Source: Phyllostachys edulis (lineage: Eukaryota > Streptophyta > Magnoliopsida > Poales > Poaceae). From it: 64,000 nt of DNA. Position 1 is the first letter of the stretch; every line of letters begins with the position of its first letter. The stretch is taken from the NCBI GenBank assembly GCA_036346405.1, contig CM070553.1, forward strand, positions 70,521,686-70,585,685, written 5' to 3'. The position numbers were made by a program, and so were the translations under genes. The notes under the pieces are model-generated. The model saw nothing but the letters and a program-made list of their open reading frames with translations, made no database searches and had not been told where the DNA came from. Positions 34,203 to 46,596 of the stretch are shown here, in pieces.

Positions 34203-35180
34203 TTAGAACTTGCGGAGACTCTTGTCGTTCCACGTATCGTCGAGCTGCTGCCTCTCCGGGGTGGCAATGTAGTATGATCCTGCCCTAGTGCTTCGGGTGA
34301 TAATGTACGGCCCTTCCCATTTGGACTCTAGCTTGCCTATTGCTGTAGGATTGGCGGCTCGCTTGAGGACCATATCACCGGGCGCCAAGGTGCGTATCCT
34401 GACTTTTCTGTTGTAGGCCTTCGCTACTACCTCCGCATACTTTGTCATGGTTGCAATAGCTTGTATGCGATTTTCCTCGATTAGGTCGATGGAAGTTTTG
34501 CGGCTGGTGGGGTTGACATCTTGTGTTGCTCGAAGTGATCTTGCCGCGAGCTCGCCGGGGGTCATCGCTTTGTCACCGAATAGGAGCTTGAAGGGGGAGA
34601 AGCCTGTGGCTCTGGTTGGTGTGGTGCAAAGTGCCCATAGGGCCTTCTAGAGCTCCTCGGGCCAGAGCCCCTTGGGCAATCCCACCAGGCGTTTGGTGTG
34701 GCCTGTCAGTAAGTTGTCATTGGCCCTTTCGACCGTCCCATTAGACTCAGGGTGTCCTACTGATGTGAAGCATATGGTGATCCCTAGATTCTGGTAGAAT
34801 GCTTTGAAGGCCGCGGAGTCGAACTGGGTGCCATTGTCAGTGATGATGTCACGCGACACCCCGTATTTGTAAATGATATTCTTCCACGCGAAACGCTGGG
34901 CCGCGACGGCTGTTATCTTGGCCACGGGCTCGGCCTCCACCCACCTGGAGAAGTACTCGATGGCGACGAATGCATACCGGAGGTTGCCTCTGGCTGCCGG
35001 AAAAGGCCTGATGATGTCGAGCCCCCATCGCGCGAAGGGCCAGACTGGTGGCAGCAGTTTTAGTGGGACTGTGGGTGCCTTAGGGTTATGGTCGCCCATC
35101 GCGGCCATGCCAATCTTTGCACGAGCTTTTGGCATCTGAGCGCCAAGGCGATAAAAGGCCTGGCGGAAGGCCCTCGCTAC
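34203..35180 (-). pseudogene. Tat-type integrase (pol C-terminal part)
   Basis: Minus-strand integrase of the Tat lineage. The core shows WGLDIIRPFP (first Asp), ITDNGTQFDS (second Asp) and ESNGTVERAN (region of the catalytic Glu). The C-terminal part has RTLAPGDMVLKR and KLESKWEGPYIIT and ends at the natural stop near 34203. One TAG at 34647-34649 replaces the Trp expected in EELWKALWA. Upstream of the core, part of the segment linking the zinc-binding domain is missing. Inactive as it stands. Confidence 0.85.
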
Positions 35181-35726
35181 GAGGCCCCGGGGGGCCTAGT
35201 GGGCACCGTAGTCTCCCTCGTGGATTTCCCTAAGGAGGTCTTAGCCTTTTTGTCGGGATATGCATCGGAGGAAGGGGGTGCAGATGCACCCCTTGTACAG
35301 TTCGCCGCCGATGATGCGGTAATTCCTGGAGCGGTGCCTGAGCCGCTTTGCTTCAGCTGGATCTTCGGGTTCTTCACCTGCGAGGTAGCTGGTGATCTTA
35401 CCTCGCCAGTCTGCTCTGCTGATGGGCATGACGAGGCGCACATCCCCTTGTTCTTCGACTCCATGCTTGTTTGGGCTCAAATTTGTGCTTTGGCCGGAGC
35501 CTTGCGCTTCGGTATTTCTGAACGAAGCACCGTAAAAATACCTCCGGAGGCGGATTGGTCGGGGTTGGTGCCATCTTCTTGGCTGGTCCGCCGCCTCATT
35601 GTTGCTTCTTGGGATAGCTTGCACGGTGATGCCGAGGAAGCACTTGGCTGCGGCTCGAACCGCTGCTAGGTATCCTGCCATCTCGAGGTCCCTAGTCACG
35701 AAGCTTTTGTCGAAGTATCCCGCCAT
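35181..35726 (-). pseudogene. Tat pol: RNase H end and integrase zinc-binding region
   Basis: Reads LMAGYFDKSFVTRD...MAGYLAAV and ITVQAIPRSNNEAAD (RNase H C-terminal part), then YRIIGGELYKG (start of the integrase HHCC region), decayed thereafter. It is continuous with 39666-40260 once the solo LTR between 35732 and 39660 is removed: KSDSH|LMAGYFDKSF joins exactly across the GAGGT duplication. Confidence 0.75.
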
Positions 35727-35731
35727 GAGGT

Positions 35732-38700
35732 TGTCGGGACCCAAAATATGCAATTCTGGACCCTCTGTGTATACTGCACTAGTCCAGGATCACGCTAGTG
35801 CACATAGTAGCAACATTAGTGAAATATCATTTCCATATACAAAGATAACTAATAAATAGGCAAATAATAATAAACATCAGAGTAAAGACCTTAAGGTCAA
35901 AGCTTACAATTAATGCTTCAGAGGTCAGGTAGCTCAATGAAGCTGCAGTGGAATGAAACAAAATAACTTCAGTGATGCCCATCCATATGCCTACAGGCAA
36001 TCGACTGGGGTGTGCGACCTAGTTCTCCACGATCCTTGAAGTAGACCTTGTTGACTGGCAATTCCTTCACCTCTGCTTGATTTATTAAAGCAAGCATGAG
36101 TACACACCGTACTCGCAAGTCATACCACAGAATGCAATTTATAGATGCAGGCTTATTCCAAAGGAATGGCTTATGTGGTTCTTTTGCAGAAATGCAACAT
36201 TTGCAATTTAAATACAAATAATAGATTGAAAGCATAATTCAAAATAAATAGACAATAATAAGTTTTATCATTTGTTTTCACAAAGACACATAGCCTAAAC
36301 AAGTTATTCACACAGCTGCATAAGTTACCTCACACAGCTGTCCCATCCCAAGTTTTTATGAAAATCTACCCCTCGTATGAAATCCCCAAGCATGTCCATG
36401 ACCGCGGACACGGCTATTCGAATAGATTGATTAACACTCTGCAGAGGTTATACACTTTACCTACAAGATACAATTAACTCATCATGTCTGCCATGACTCG
36501 CCATACAGAAGTATGCGATTGAGCAATCATAACAAAACCTTTCAGAAACTTCATCTCAACATTGACACTCCCGGTATGCTTAGCCGCCACAGACGCACAC
36601 CGTTGGACAGGGAAACGGCGAACCGCCCCGTGCTGTGACTACTTGGTAGTACACACCTCCACCCAATCCGACACAGCTAACCTACAACCTGAGTAATCAA
36701 TGTCAAGACTCCATAACTTACTAAGTTAGGCCCGTCCCATACCAGGCATGTGGTTGTACGAAAGGCTCAGTTCAATGGCACACAAAGTGAAGTCCTTAAT
36801 TGACCGAGGCAAGACTTCCAAATTCTAACCTATCATTCCCGCCAACACAGATCCACCATAAAAGTATACCAGACCACTTGCCCCCGTCCAAAACCTTTTC
36901 CCACCCTGTTGGTTAAGTGTAACATATGCCATCAACGAGTAATAGCACATAGTACATATATTTTTTATCATATAGTTCCATAGTCACTTAATCAAGTTTA
37001 TAATTGCGACTTACATGAAATGGTGACTCGTAGCATGGTTAAGCAAACTAATTGTATCTAACCATCCCACGTTGGTAATACAATAGCACCAACTAAATAA
37101 ACCAAACTAGGGTGACAAAAGATTATGGCATACAATTAGACAAGGAGGTCATAACAAATTGGATATTAATTAATCTAAAAAACATTGAAATAAATAATTA
37201 AAGTAAATGCAATAATTTGAATCAAAATAATTTTAGAAAACTGGGTTCAATATGATCAAAGGTATAACTTGCCTTGCTACAACAATGATGATCTTATTTA
37301 ACTTTAATCTTCTACTTCCTTGATCTTCAGCTCCTTCTTGATCAGCACTTCTCGAGGTATCGACGTCTACTCGCAAACAAGCAAATAAACCAAATAAATA
37401 AATAACAGAGAGCAAACAAACTCCAAAAATTAAATAATAATCTAAGATAAAAAGATATTGAATTCAGATGAATTTAGGAATTTGAATAGACTCAATCAGA
37501 GTTCGGATGCAAAAGATATGACCCTCGGAAGAATCACATGAAATGATGATATTGAAAGAGAAAAGAATATTCAGAGAATATTCCTTTGGATTAAAATAGA
37601 TAAAAAGAGTTAGAGACTTACGAGTGGGGTCCACTGGTAAGAGAGAGAGACAAAGGCATTGGATGACCTGAGGAGTCAACAGGATAATTGAATTTCAGAA
37701 ATTAAATGAATTTCCGAAAAGGAACAATGGATGACAGGTGGGACCCACTGGATAAAAGGGTTTTCCAGAATTAAATTAATTCCAGAAAATAGAATTAGGG
37801 GTTGACATGTGGGCCACTGGTCTATGGACAAGGTCCATAGAGATATGCTAGTCCATGGTGGACCAAGGTTATGGCTAGGGTTTTACCGACATGCAGGACT
37901 CGCATGTAAGAGAGATAACTAATCTAGGGTTTCAATTGGGAGGATGACGTGTGGGCTATTGGTCCATAGACCAAGTCCACGATCTAGGGTTTATGGTGCA
38001 TGGTGCAAAGGGTTCATGGAACAGGGTTGACATACGGGTTCGGCTTGGCATAGGCTTGGTGTATGTGGACTAGGTTCACCGGTTTATGTGTTTGGATTCA
38101 ATGTGGATCTACCACATGGGCTGCCACGTGGATCGACACATTAGCGACAAACTGAGGTGGCACTGGGTGGAGGCTATGTGGCGCAACGTGGCCGGTGATG
38201 TGGCGCGAATGACGTGGCACCGGAGGAACCGAGTCGCACAGGAACACATGCACGAGCATAGGGATGGAGCGCTTGGAGCTCGCCGGCTCGCCGGAGCTGC
38301 AATCCACGGCGGCGCAAGTGAATGGCCAAAATGGAACGAGGAGGCAGAGATGGTCGTGGTGACGCGGTCGCGGCAGCAAGGGACGGCGGCAATCACCGGC
38401 GGCGAGCCATGGAGCGGCGGCGCACACACGGTCATCGGCGGTGACGATGTTGCGGTGATGCCCTGGAGATGGGAAGGTGAGCGTCGGATAGAACGTCGCA
38501 TGAGGATCACAATGGTGGTGTTGATTAACTGTGGAGCTCACCGGGGAAGGCGAATCGCGGCTTTGAAGGCGACGGTCGGAGGTGATGAAGATGGAGCGCA
38601 CGTCGGCGATGTAGGGCACGCGAGCTCCCGTGCGTGGCGGCAACACGAAGAGGAAGACAAGGCGGTCAAGATGATGCGGATGCGCCGGCTCGGGAGGCTT

Positions 38701-39660
38701 CAACGGCGGAGAACGGCGTGGCGGTGCGGCATCGGAGTTGGAGAAGACGAGGCCGGTTCGGGGCGGCGGTTCTTGGTGGCTCCCAAGCGGCGGCGGCTAG
38801 GGCATAGCAGCGGTGGGCTGAGGCGAGGTGGACGCGCTGGGAGGGCGGCACGCAGGCGCACGAGGGCGGCACTATTTATAGCGGGCGGGTCTTGTTGTAG
38901 AACACCAGACGCCAAGGGTGGCGGCGCTTCTGCGTTACAGCATCTTGGTCTTGGACGTCTTTGAGAGTAGTTAATGTGGCAAGCGGACCCGTGGAAAACG
39001 GCGCTAGGGTTTAAGCGGCGGGCAGCTGACGTGCGGGCCCGAGTTGGTGGCTGGGATCTGCGACAAGGCGGCGGCGCGGTGAAGTGTCCGCGTCGGGCAC
39101 GGGAAGAAGAAGGGGGAATAGGAAATGGGACCATTGGCAGAGGCACAAAGAAAGAAAGAGGGCAGCGCTGGTGTTGGGCTTGTGCACAGAAAAAGGAAAG
39201 CGGCACTCAGCTGGCGGCTGCACTCAAGAAGGAGCGGCCAAGGAAATGGGTTGCTTGGTTGGGCTTCGGATGGCTAAGGAAAGCGAGCAGGCTGACGGGA
39301 TGGAGCTGGCGGGTTGGGCCGGAAAAAGAATAGGAACTGGACCAAGGAGGGAAATGATTTAACTGAGATTAATAATAGCCTTTTCTTTTTAGAAAATAGC
39401 AGAAAGCACAAAAGGGCAAATCGAAAATAGCAAATTCACTCGAAAAAATTCTAGAAAGATCTAGAAAATATATCCAAGCACATGAAATCCAAATAAAATG
39501 GTTTTGATAATAGTTGATGTTGAGATTAATCATATTAAATTGTTTTTGTTTTATGAAAGTCCCAATTAAGCTTTATTAAATCAAATAACATTGGTGAAAT
39601 TTTCCAAGGACCTAAACTACTCAAAAGATTTTTTTTAAAGCCAAATTTTGGGACGTTACA
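35732..39660 (-). mobile_element. solo LTR on the minus strand, fourth Tekay-like family
   Basis: Plus-strand ends are TGTCGGGACCC and GGGACGTTACA, flanked by GAGGT at 35727-35731 and 39661-39665; 3.93 kb, no internal domain. It shares the GC-donor block (about 37270-37280), the ATTCGAATAG block (about 36414) and H2 (36098-36114) with the other LTRs. A GC-rich tract (about 38.1-39.3 kb) contains overlapping open frames on both strands that I do not regard as genes. Confidence 0.9.
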
Positions 39661-39665
39661 GAGGT

Positions 39666-40265
39666 GGGAGTCGCTTTTGATCACGAGGCGCTTGGCTCCC
39701 AGGGTTTTGGCTTTGCGGAGTCCTAACAGCAGGGCCTCGTGCTCGGAGGCGTTGTTGGTTGTGGGGGAAGTCGAGGCGCACTGCGTATGACAGGCTTCTA
39801 CCATCCGGGGCGGCCAGGATGGCTGCCGCGCCGGCGCCTGTTGCACACCAGGATCCGTCGGTGTGGATTGTCCACGGTGCCTCGATGGGACTTGAGGGTG
39901 CTTCTTCAGCTTGAGGGGTCCACTCGGCGATGAAGTCCACTAGAGATTGTGATTTGATGGCTGTGCGTGCTGCAAAGGTTATGTCGAATGGTGCGAGCTC
40001 TGCTGCCCACTTCCCGATACACCCCGAGGCGTCCCTGTTACGCAGCATGAGTGCCAAAGGGTAGGACATTGGGACTATGATGGCGTGTGCCATGAAATAG
40101 TACCGAAGCTTGCGCGAGGCCATGAGTAAGGCGTATGCCAGTTTTTCAAGCTCGGTGTATCGGAACTTGGCCCCTTGGAGGGCCTCCGATACATAGTACA
40201 CTGGGCGCTACCCGCATTCTTCCTGGACGAGGACCGCGCTGATGGCCACGGAGGAGGCAGCGAGT
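39666..40265 (-). pseudogene. Tat pol: RT connection and RNase H
   Basis: MYYVSEALQGAKFRYTELEK and ALLMASRKLRYYF (RT-RNase H connection) are followed by FIAEWTP and WTIHTDGSW (RNase H first Asp) and ending in KRLVIKSDSH at the insertion point. A frameshift lies in the middle of RNase H. Confidence 0.8.
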
Positions 40266-41160
40266 TACAAGAGGAGCTGCGAGCCAGGGCTTGGGCTGGT
40301 TAAGATCGGGAGTTGGTTCAGGTACTGCTTGAGGTCTTGAAATGCTGTTTGGTAGGCCTCAGTCCACCGGAATGGTTCTGCGCCTCGGAGGGTCTTGAAG
40401 AAGGGTAGGGCTCGCTCGGCTGACCGGGACAAGAATCGGCTAAGGGCAGCGAGGCGGCCCGTCAGCCTTTGCACTTCTCGAGTGCTGCGAGGCGGCTCCA
40501 TTTCTTGTATGGCTTTGATTTTTTCAGGTTGGCCTCGATGCCTCTTTCCGATACGAGGAACCCCAGCAACTTTCCTGCTTTGACCCCGAAGGCGCACTTG
40601 TATGGGTTGAGTTTGATTCCTTCCCTCCGAAGGTTGGCGACGGTTTCCTGCAGATCTCCCGCATGGGAGCCCACCAGCTTGCTCTTAACAACTATGTCAT
40701 CCACATATGCTTCGACATTACGTCCGAGCTGCCCTGCGAGCACCTTGGTGATGAGACGAGTGAACGTTGCTTCGGTATTTTTGAGGCCGAAGGGCATGTG
40801 GTGGAAGCAGTAAGTTCCGAGGGGGGGGGGTGATGAAAGTGGTCTTCACTTCGTCCTCCTTGGCCATGAATATTTGATGGTACCCGGAATAGGCGTCGAG
40901 GAAGCCCATCAACTCGCATCTGGTCAATGCGAGGTAGGGAAAAGTCATCCTTGGGAGATGCTTTGTTGAAGTCGGTGAAGTCGACGCACATTCGCCATTT
41001 ACTCGTGCTCTTTTGGACCAGGACGGGGTTGGCTAGCCACTCGGAGTGCTTGACTTCGCAAATGACCCCCGCCTTCAGGAGTTTGACTATTTCTGCCTTG
41101 GCCACTTCTAGGCGCTCCGGCGTCATGCGGCGTAGCTTCTGCTTCTTGGGGGTTGCATCA
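40266..41160 (-). pseudogene. Tat pol: reverse transcriptase
   Basis: RT motifs in order: WRMCVDFTDFNKASPKDDF, MPFGLKNTEATF, YVDDIVVKS (catalytic Asp pair) and KCAFGVKAGKLLGFLVSERGIE. The frame is broken by a run of ten Gs at 40821-40830 (Cs on the coding strand) where the family has a short FITPFG segment, and again around 40510-40560. Confidence 0.85.
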
Positions 41161-41862
41161 CTCCGGATAGCGAGGCGATGTTCCATCATCTCGCGGGCTA
41201 CCCCGGGTATGTCCTCTGGGCTCCATGCGAAGACATCCGCATTGCTGCGGAGTACGTCGAGGATGGCGCCATGCTCTTCTGCTGGGAGCTCTACGCTTAG
41301 TGCGACTGTTTTTTCTGGGGAGGTGTCCCTCAAGGGGACCCTCCGTAGTTGCCCCTCCGGTCTGGCCTTCGGAGCCCACTTGCCGGAGGAGGCCTCCGCT
41401 GGCGTGTCGGGGTTGGCTTCGACCGTGTGGACGCGGCGGTTGGGCGGATCCTCCTCTAGCTCGGTTTGCAGGGCTAGGTCCTGATCGCCCTGGATCGTGA
41501 TGACGCCCTCCGGTGCGGGGATCTTCATACACATGTAGTTGTGGTGGGCGATTTGCACCAAAGGCATTCAACGTGGCCCGGCCGAGGATGGCGTTGTATT
41601 GGTATGGCATTTGGACAACGTCGAAGGTTATAGTTTCTGTGCGGGAGACGAAGCCGTCGCAAAATGTGATAGCTAGGCCGATTTGCCCCAAAGCCATCAC
41701 GAGCCTTCCCCCAAAACCCACGAGAGGTATGCCTAGTGGTGACAGGCGATCCCTTGGGATCATCATTTTGTCGAAGGCTTCGAGCAGAGGTCATGAGCTT
41801 CCCGATCACGAGGACACGCCGGACTTGGAAGTCTGAAATGCTGGCAGAAATGACAAGGGGGT
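41161..41862 (-). pseudogene. Tat pol: protease region
   Basis: Reads NPLVISASISDFQVRRVLV, then after a frameshift PRDRLSPLGIPLVGFGG and MPYQYNAILGRATLNAFGA, the protease and its downstream linker. The catalytic DGGS-type motif expected after RRVLV is lost to the frameshift and small deletion. The coding segment is cut at 41862 by the next repeat, so gag is missing. Confidence 0.7.
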
Positions 41863-43650
41863 TGTAAGATCGAAGAGGCCGACTAGAGGGGGGGGGGTGA
41901 ATAGGAGGTTTTAAAATTCTTTTGGCTAAAACAGATTTCTAATGCGGAAGCTAATACAAATACGGTTTTGCACAATTAAAACCTAAATCAACTAGGTTCA
42001 ACTAAGTGCACCAACAACAAGTCTAATGATAAATATAACAATCAAGCATAGACTTGTAAGCAATTTAATTCTAACAAAGACAATAGCACAAGATAATGAA
42101 TAACTATTGCAATCATACATAATGAATAAGCAATTTAATTCTAGGAATATAAATCGCACAAAGTAAATCAAGCATTCATACACAATGAATGTAAATGCAA
42201 TAGTGATGCAAAAGAGATCACACCACAAAGACACGTCGATATTTTACCATAGTGTTCGGAGACTTGCCGGTCTCCCCTAATCCACGTTGAGGCAAGCCCA
42301 AACCAATTGGACCAGCTCCACGAATTGAGCACCCGCCTCCGAGGTAAGTCCAACCACTTGGACCGGTTCCAAACCGAACCAACACCTCGCTCCACTAAGG
42401 TTGCTCCTTCCTCCACTCCGGAGATGGCGAGCACCACACCACTCACAAACCGCCCAGGTCTTCTCATAGTCTTCTTTGAGAAGCTCACCGGCGCAACGAC
42501 GCCACCACGCCGTCTAGGTGTCGGCAAACACCAAGAGTAATAGGTCTACGACCCTCACTTGAACCAATCAAGTGTCTAAGCTCAATGGATACTAAATCCA
42601 CCACCTAATGCAACACATGCACTAGGATTTGCTCTCTAACCTCACTAAGTGCAACACATGCACAAAAGAGAATGAGAGGCTTGCTCTTAGCTTAATGGAA
42701 TGTCTAGGGGCACCAGCAACTTTCCCTCACATGGCCAAGGTGGGTATTTATAGTCTACACACAAAAACTAGCCGTTGGGGCAAGATTCTAGAAAAATCAG
42801 CCGAGGCCGGTCAGACCGACGTTATACGCCCGGTTAGACCGCACCCCCTCCAACGGTCAGAAAAATAGCCGTTGGAGGACCTCCGGTCAGACCGCCAACC
42901 AATGGCGGTCAGATTCAAGCAACGGCCGATCCGCATGACACATGCCACCGACCACAAGCAATCGAATCTCCGAAATGTCGCTCTCTGGAATATGTTGACC
43001 GCGCTTGACCCCCAAGGCCGGTCAGTCCGCACTTATACCGCCGGTCAGATCGCTCATATACATGCGGTCAGACCGCACCACAGAGGAAAACAGGGATTTT
43101 GCATGAGCTTCAACTCAAATTTTGAAACACATTCGCCAATTTGATGCTCGATGCAAACACGACCACAAGACATGATTCTCAACAAGTTGCAAAGCACATT
43201 TGCCAACTTTTAGAATCAAAGCCACAAATTGCACTCCGCTTCAACTCAATTTGCAAAACACATTTGCCAAATTGACGCGCGATGCAAATAAGGATTCAAG
43301 TGAGATTCTCAACAAGTTGCAAAACACATTTGCCAACTTATAGAATCACATTACAAGGAATAAGGTACATGGACTTAAACCGTTTGCAAAACACATTCGC
43401 AAACCAAAGTCACATGCTACAAGGATTATCCATGAGCCACAACTATTTGCAAAACACATTCGCAAATATTTGCAACATGTTAATATGAGCTAGAGCAAAC
43501 ACAACGAGCTATCAACACATGACAAACTCAAGCTACTAGTCAAAAACCCCTCTTAATAGTACGGCAACCTATACTAGCAATCCGGTCTCCCAACCAAACA
43601 CCGAGACTGGTAAAAGACTAAGAACACATCCTTAGCCCTAGCTAGTCATA
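41863..43650 (+). mobile_element. LTR-like repeat with GACTAGAGGGG...GTGAATAGG motif
   Basis: Starts TGTAAGATCGAAGAGGCC and soon has the GGGGTGAATAGG motif that I associate with Ty1/copia-type grass LTRs. It later carries GGTCAGACCG repeats and a 65-bp tandem array. The right border near 43650 is not clean and no TSD pair was found: the left flank is Tat protease, the right flank Tekay pol. It may be a solo LTR formed between copies at two sites. Classification is tentative. Confidence 0.45.
43105..43470. repeat. 65-bp tandem repeats with TTGCAAAACACATT core
   Basis: Six copies of the core at about 43122, 43187, 43251, 43317, 43383 and 43447 (64-66 bp spacing). Copies 1/3 and 2/4 are more alike, which implies a 130-bp dimer. 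Confidence 0.75.
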
Positions 43651-43654
43651 CCTT

Positions 43655-44006
43655 TGCCTTGCGCAAACACTCCAGTCCTTTGGAACCACAAGGTGTTGCC
43701 CGAACCTCACAACACCAAGCTCACCTTCAGAGAAGCACTTGGCTGTTCCGTTCTTGACATTTTGCCTGATGCGGTCCACTCCAGTGTCCGATTGCTGAGC
43801 GGACTTGATCCGATCCACCAAAGTTGGTTGTACAACCAAGGTAGCGAGGAAACCATGCTCAACCAAACCTAAGTTGAGACGCTGAAATTCCTCCAGAAGG
43901 GTGGGCTGATGCTCCTTGATCAACAATGCATTGCAATGCACTTTACGACTAAGCGCATCGGCAAAGACATTAGCCTTGCCCGGATGGTAGTGAATACCCA
44001 TGTCAT
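43655..44006 (-). pseudogene. Tekay pol: end of RNase H toward integrase
   Basis: Minus-strand frame reads GIHYHPGKANVFADALSRK, then FQRLNLGLVEHGF, a decayed linker and HLVVPKD, the RNase H to integrase bridge of Tekay. It is the continuation of 45165-46830 after the hAT element. The rest of integrase, the chromodomain and the 3-prime LTR are missing at the left. Confidence 0.8.
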
Positions 44007-45156
44007 TAGAGGTGAAAACGGATCGGATAGTTTCCGACCGATCCGGACGAAAACGGATTCGGATTACCTCGGATCGGATTTTTCTCGGATAATTTTCGGA
44101 TCGAAAATGAATTTGGATATTTTTGTCGGAAACGGAAATGAATACGGTAGGCATGCTATCCGGCGGATACTGATACGAATACGGATTATCCGGATAAGAC
44201 GAAGTCCGGATATCCGGATTTCAGCCCAAAAAAGAAAATGAGATTTTAATTGATTTCCGAATTTCAGAAAATGCAACAAATCAAATTGCCTTTTAGAAAA
44301 TAGCAAATAGAGTTAAAAATTCTAGAAAAATCACAAAATTCCTTGAATTATTTTGAACTTAATAAAATTAATTCCAACTTAATGTTGGTTTTATTTTTGC
44401 ACATAAATTATTTTTAATTTCTAAAAATAGGAAAAACCTTTTAAAATCCAAAAATTCAATAAATTAATTAAAATTCCTTTTTCACTTTAAATCCAATAAA
44501 ATCCTAGAAAACTCAACAAATTTTATTTTTGACATTAAAAACTGGGAGATTAAACAATTGACTTTATTTTATTATTTTTTCTTTTTAACCAAGAAAACTC
44601 TTTTAAACCTCAGAAAATCCAATAAAATAATAACTTTATTAATTTTATTTTTGGTAACATACTTTTGGATGTTACAGTCATTTGGATATAGATTAACCAT
44701 CCAGCCTGATCAATGTTAGTGTGAACTAAGTTTTATGCATGTGATGAACTAAGTGTGAATGCGTGATAACTTGTGACTTTGTGAGTTATGACTTATGAGC
44801 TAAATATGGTAAACTAAGTATTATGTTTGTGATGAACTAGTTAATGCAGCTTGCTAGTGCCAATATTATGTGTGGTTACTGAAAATATGAACAATTCATG
44901 AATGTTTGTATCAAATAAACTAGTTATATGTTTTCGTTAATTTCTGGCATACAATTTGAGGGGTTTTCATGTTCCGAAAAATATCCGCGACCGTATTCGT
45001 TTTGATTCGTATTCGCTTCGTATTTGTATTCGATATTATTTGTATTTTTATTCGTCTCCGAGGTATTCGTGTTCGTATCCGGATCCGAGAAAAAAAATAT
45101 GAAAACAAATATGGCAGAGCCATTATCCGTCCGTATCCGATCCGTTTTCACCCCTA
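44007..45156. mobile_element. non-autonomous hAT transposon
   Basis: Imperfect terminal inverted repeats (left TAGAGGTGAAAACGGATCGG; right end reads CCGTTTTCACCCCTA) and a perfect 8-bp duplication CATGTCAT at 43999-44006 and 45157-45164 identify a hAT-superfamily element of 1150 bp. Both ends are rich in CGGAT/ATCCG and ATTCG motifs, like subterminal transposase-binding repeats. No transposase is encoded. The interior (about 44240-44676) resembles the start of a Tekay-like LTR in reverse, ending GGATGTTACA at 44676. It sits within RNase H of the minus-strand Tekay element. Confidence 0.9.
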
Positions 45157-45164
45157 CATGTCAT

Positions 45165-46596
45165 AGTCTTTGATCAACTCCAACCATCTCCTTTGCCTGA
45201 GGTTCAGATCTAGCTAGGTGAACAAATACTTTAAGCTTTTGTGATCCGAATACACTTCACAACGATTACCGATAAGGTAATGTCGCCAAATCTTAAGCGC
45301 ATGAATCACAGCAGCTAGCTCCAAGTCATGGGTAGGACAGTTGAGTTCATGAGGTCTCAATTGCCTTGATGCATAGGACACTACCTTGCCTTCTTGCATA
45401 AGGACACAACCGAGGCCTCGACGAGAAGCATCGCAAAAGATATCGAAGCTTCGACGAACATCGGGGAGAACGAGAACGAGAACGAGAGCGGTGGTCAAAC
45501 GCTTCTTGAGTACTTGAAAACTTTCCTCGCAATCAGTGGACCACAAGAACTTCTTGTCCTTCTTGAGCAACTCAGTCATCGGCTTCGCGATCTTGGAGAA
45601 GTTCTCGATAAAACGACGATAATATCCCGCTAAACCGAGAAAACTCCGCGCCGGTTCGTTACCGAATGGGTCGACTCGAGAAAGCACATCGCTGACCTTG
45701 CTAGGATCAACGGCTATGCCTCCTGTTGAAAGAACATGGCCCAATAAAGCCACTTCCTTCAACCAGAATGCGCACTTGCTGAACTTCGCATACAGCTGGT
45801 GCTCACGTAGCTTGCCCAAAACAAGCTTCAGATGCTCGGCGTGTTCCTCATCGTTCTGGGAGTAGATAAGAATATCATCGATGAAGACCACGACGAACTT
45901 ATCCAAATACTCCATGAACACCGAATTCATGAGATTCATGAACAAGGCAGGAGCATTGGTTAAGCCGAACGACATGACGGTATACTCGTACAAACCGTAA
46001 CGAGTAGAGAAAGCCGTCTTGGGAATATCTTCAGGTTGGATCCGAACTTGATGATATCCCACTCTCAAATCAATTTTGGAGAACACTCGAGCTCCAGTTA
46101 ATTGATCGAAGAGATCGTCGATGCGGGGCAAAGGATACTTGTTCTTTACCGTTACTTCATTAAGCGGATGGTAATCGACGCACATGCGCAAGGTATTGTC
46201 CTTCTTCTTCATGAAGATTGCTGGACAACCCCACAGAGATGAGCTAGGGCAGATAAAACCCTTCTCTTGTAGCTCACCAAGTCGCTTCTTCAACTCCACC
46301 AACTCATTCGGTGGCATTCGGTAAGGCCTCTTTGAAATCAGGGCGGTACCGGGAGCCAACTCGATGACGAACTCGAGGTCACGAATTGGTGGCATTTCTG
46401 AAAGATCTTCGGGAAAGACATCAATGAAGTCACACACCGCTGGGACTTCACTAATATCTAGAGCTGGCTTCGCTTCAAGCGCGAAGAGATGCGGACCTTG
46501 CGACCGGGCGAAAAGCTTAACCTCGTCACGGAGGGACTTGTGAGGTAGATGAGCTTCCGGGCGCAATCGATTTGCCCCATATGCTGGGACAACCAA
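45165..46596 (-). pseudogene. Tekay reverse transcriptase and RNase H
   Basis: The longest intact frame of the window, 460 codons (46596 to 45214). It contains the start of the RT domain (FPEDLSEMPP, RPYRMPP), CVDYHPLNE, YPLPRIDDLFDQL, FSKIDLRVGYHQ (first catalytic Asp), TRYGLYEY, FIDDILIYS (catalytic Asp pair), FLGLAGYYRRFI, and RNase H with IFCDASRRGLGCVL. It ends in SLKYLF-Thr and a TAG at 45214-45216 where Gln is expected; homologous residues (LELIKDYDM) continue to the hAT insertion. RT and RNase H motifs look complete, so this copy decayed recently, but integrase is lost. Confidence 0.92.

Noticed and set aside
38086..38964. 292-codon plus-strand ORF and overlapping 201-codon minus-strand ORF
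   Set aside because: Both lie in the GC-rich part of the solo LTR 35732-39660, overlap each other, and show low-complexity Arg/Gly/Ala or Pro/Ser composition with no recognisable motif. Stop-poor GC-rich DNA explains them.
43105..43470. CRISPR-like regular spacing of repeats
   Set aside because: Repeats are degenerate, dimeric and in a plant LTR-like repeat; spacers are also similar to each other and there are no cas genes.
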